From contig NZ_CALIII010000261.1 of the NCBI RefSeq assembly GCF_938018145.1, forward strand, positions 1 through 6,758: a DNA stretch of 6,758 bases, in the 5' to 3' direction. Source of the DNA: an uncultured Campylobacter sp. (GTDB taxonomy: Bacteria > Campylobacterota > Campylobacteria > Campylobacterales > Campylobacteraceae). The position numbers were made by a program, and so were the translations under genes. Shown piece by piece: positions 6,085 to 6,758 of the stretch (within the stretch, counting starts at the first letter, position 1; every line of letters begins with the position of its first letter). Below the pieces are notes generated by a model, which had not been told where the DNA came from, did not search any database, and was given only the letters and a program-made list of their open reading frames with translations.

Positions 6085-6758
6085 CTAAAATTTAAGCTTC
6101 AAAACCTCCGTCGCTTCGTAAAATTTAGCCTTTTTTCTCAAAAACTCGCATTCGCCCACTCGCTCGCAAAGTCCGTTTTCTAGCAGAAATTTGACCGCCT
6201 CGGCGTTATCAAGCGCCAAATTCGTCTCTATAAAAAATCTAAGTCCGCCTTTGTTAATCTCTTTTAAGCTTTTAAATTTTAAAAACTCCTCGAAATATCT
6301 TATTTTCTCTCGGTAAAATTCCCTAAATTTCGCGCTTTTCCAAACTGCGCCGCCTTTAAATTTACGGCCTCGCCCGACTTAAAAACAACGCCATTTTTGT
6401 AGGCAAACGAGCGCAAATCCAGCGCAATTTGCCAAGGTATCTCGCTCACGTCAGCGTTCATGCTAAGCAGCTCTTTAAAAAGCCAAAAGCCGTCCGCACC
6501 GTAAATGCAGCTTAAAACAAATTTATCGTTCGCATCCGCTCCGTGCGCAACCAGCAGCTTTACGAGGCGGATGACGTCAGCTTCGCTAAGCTTGGACTTT
6601 TGTCCTGAGGGAAGCGGTATCAGCAGCAAAGCGGAGTTGCAAATAGGGCTAGCAACGACGGTTTTGTAGTTTAGATCGGGCTTAAATTTGATCGCTTTTT
6701 CTATCCGCTCAAAGTCGATTTCGCCGGTATTGTGCATCTTGGCATTAAAGATAAAAGG
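6085..6758 (-). pseudogene. Ankyrin-like gene, 5' end outside the window, split by a -1 frame change
   Basis: The reading frame is open from the window edge (6758) through an ATG at 6737, which lacks a ribosome binding site, so the true start probably lies beyond the window. It stops at 6300. The stretch VIRLVKLLVAHGADAN (55-70 from that ATG) is a typical ankyrin second helix and loop, a protein-interaction fold. The -1 frame is open from 6378 and continues as a convincing protein for 90 codons from 6357 (KGGAVWKSAKFREFY, later NAEAVKFLLENGL, again ankyrin-like) to a TAG at 6085-6087. The two parts therefore look like one gene, at least 217 aa from the ATG, broken in the overlap 6300-6378. 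Causes could be a natural one-base loss, a sequencing error, or -1 frameshifting at A_AAT_TTA (6357-6363 or 6324-6330). Specific function is unknown. It lies upstream of htpG on the same strand, with a separate htpG promoter between. Confidence 0.7.

Overview
The window looks like chromosomal DNA from a mid-GC Campylobacter, of the C. rectus / C. showae / C. curvus kind rather than the AT-rich C. jejuni kind. The reasons are: a base composition in the mid-40s % GC by eye; extreme over-use of the palindrome AAATTT (about 50 copies by hand count, against roughly 3 expected), usually as CAAATTTGA in intergenic DNA; FtsW, MurG and HtpG proteins that read like Campylobacterota homologues; and an Aer/CetB-type PAS protein. 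The species call is inference. I see no mobile element, CRISPR array, tRNA or rRNA.

Layout. Bases 1-112 are upstream DNA with only a weak promoter candidate. On the + strand, ftsW (113-1273) and murG (1347-2471) form a cell-wall pair. FtsW is the membrane glycosyltransferase that polymerises lipid II at the septum, and MurG makes lipid II on the inner face of the membrane. They are separated by 73 bases carrying an inverted repeat built from the CAAATTTGAC motif, and MurG starts at TTG inside another copy of that motif. murG ends in a perfect 17-bp inverted repeat that can act as a terminator between convergent transcripts.

Everything downstream is on the - strand. Two ATGA-overlapped genes (3306-3812 and 2593-3309) encode a soluble Aer/CetB-like PAS sensor and an unrecognised helical partner. 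Their promoter has a perfect TATAAT, which overlaps the longest possible start codon and argues for a GTG start 24 bases further in. Upstream of them lies htpG (4041-5894, the complete bacterial Hsp90), ended by two consecutive hairpins, the second a classical GC stem with a T6 tract. htpG has its own extended -10 promoter (TGCTATAAT), and upstream of it is an inverted repeat with the geometry and near-consensus of an HspR/HAIR heat-shock operator.

The right edge (6085-6758, - strand) is an ankyrin-like gene whose 5' end lies outside the window. It is split over two frames. The first frame stops at 6300, but the -1 frame carries on with 90 clearly gene-like codons to a stop at 6085. Two in-frame A_AAT_TTA heptamers lie in the 79-base overlap. 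A simple indel (pseudogene or sequencing error) is the default explanation, and programmed -1 frameshifting is a testable alternative.

I found no obviously new multi-gene defence or metabolic system. The observations most worth a second look are the frame-split ankyrin gene, the HAIR-like operator at htpG, the PAS plus unknown-partner pair, and the AAATTT enrichment.
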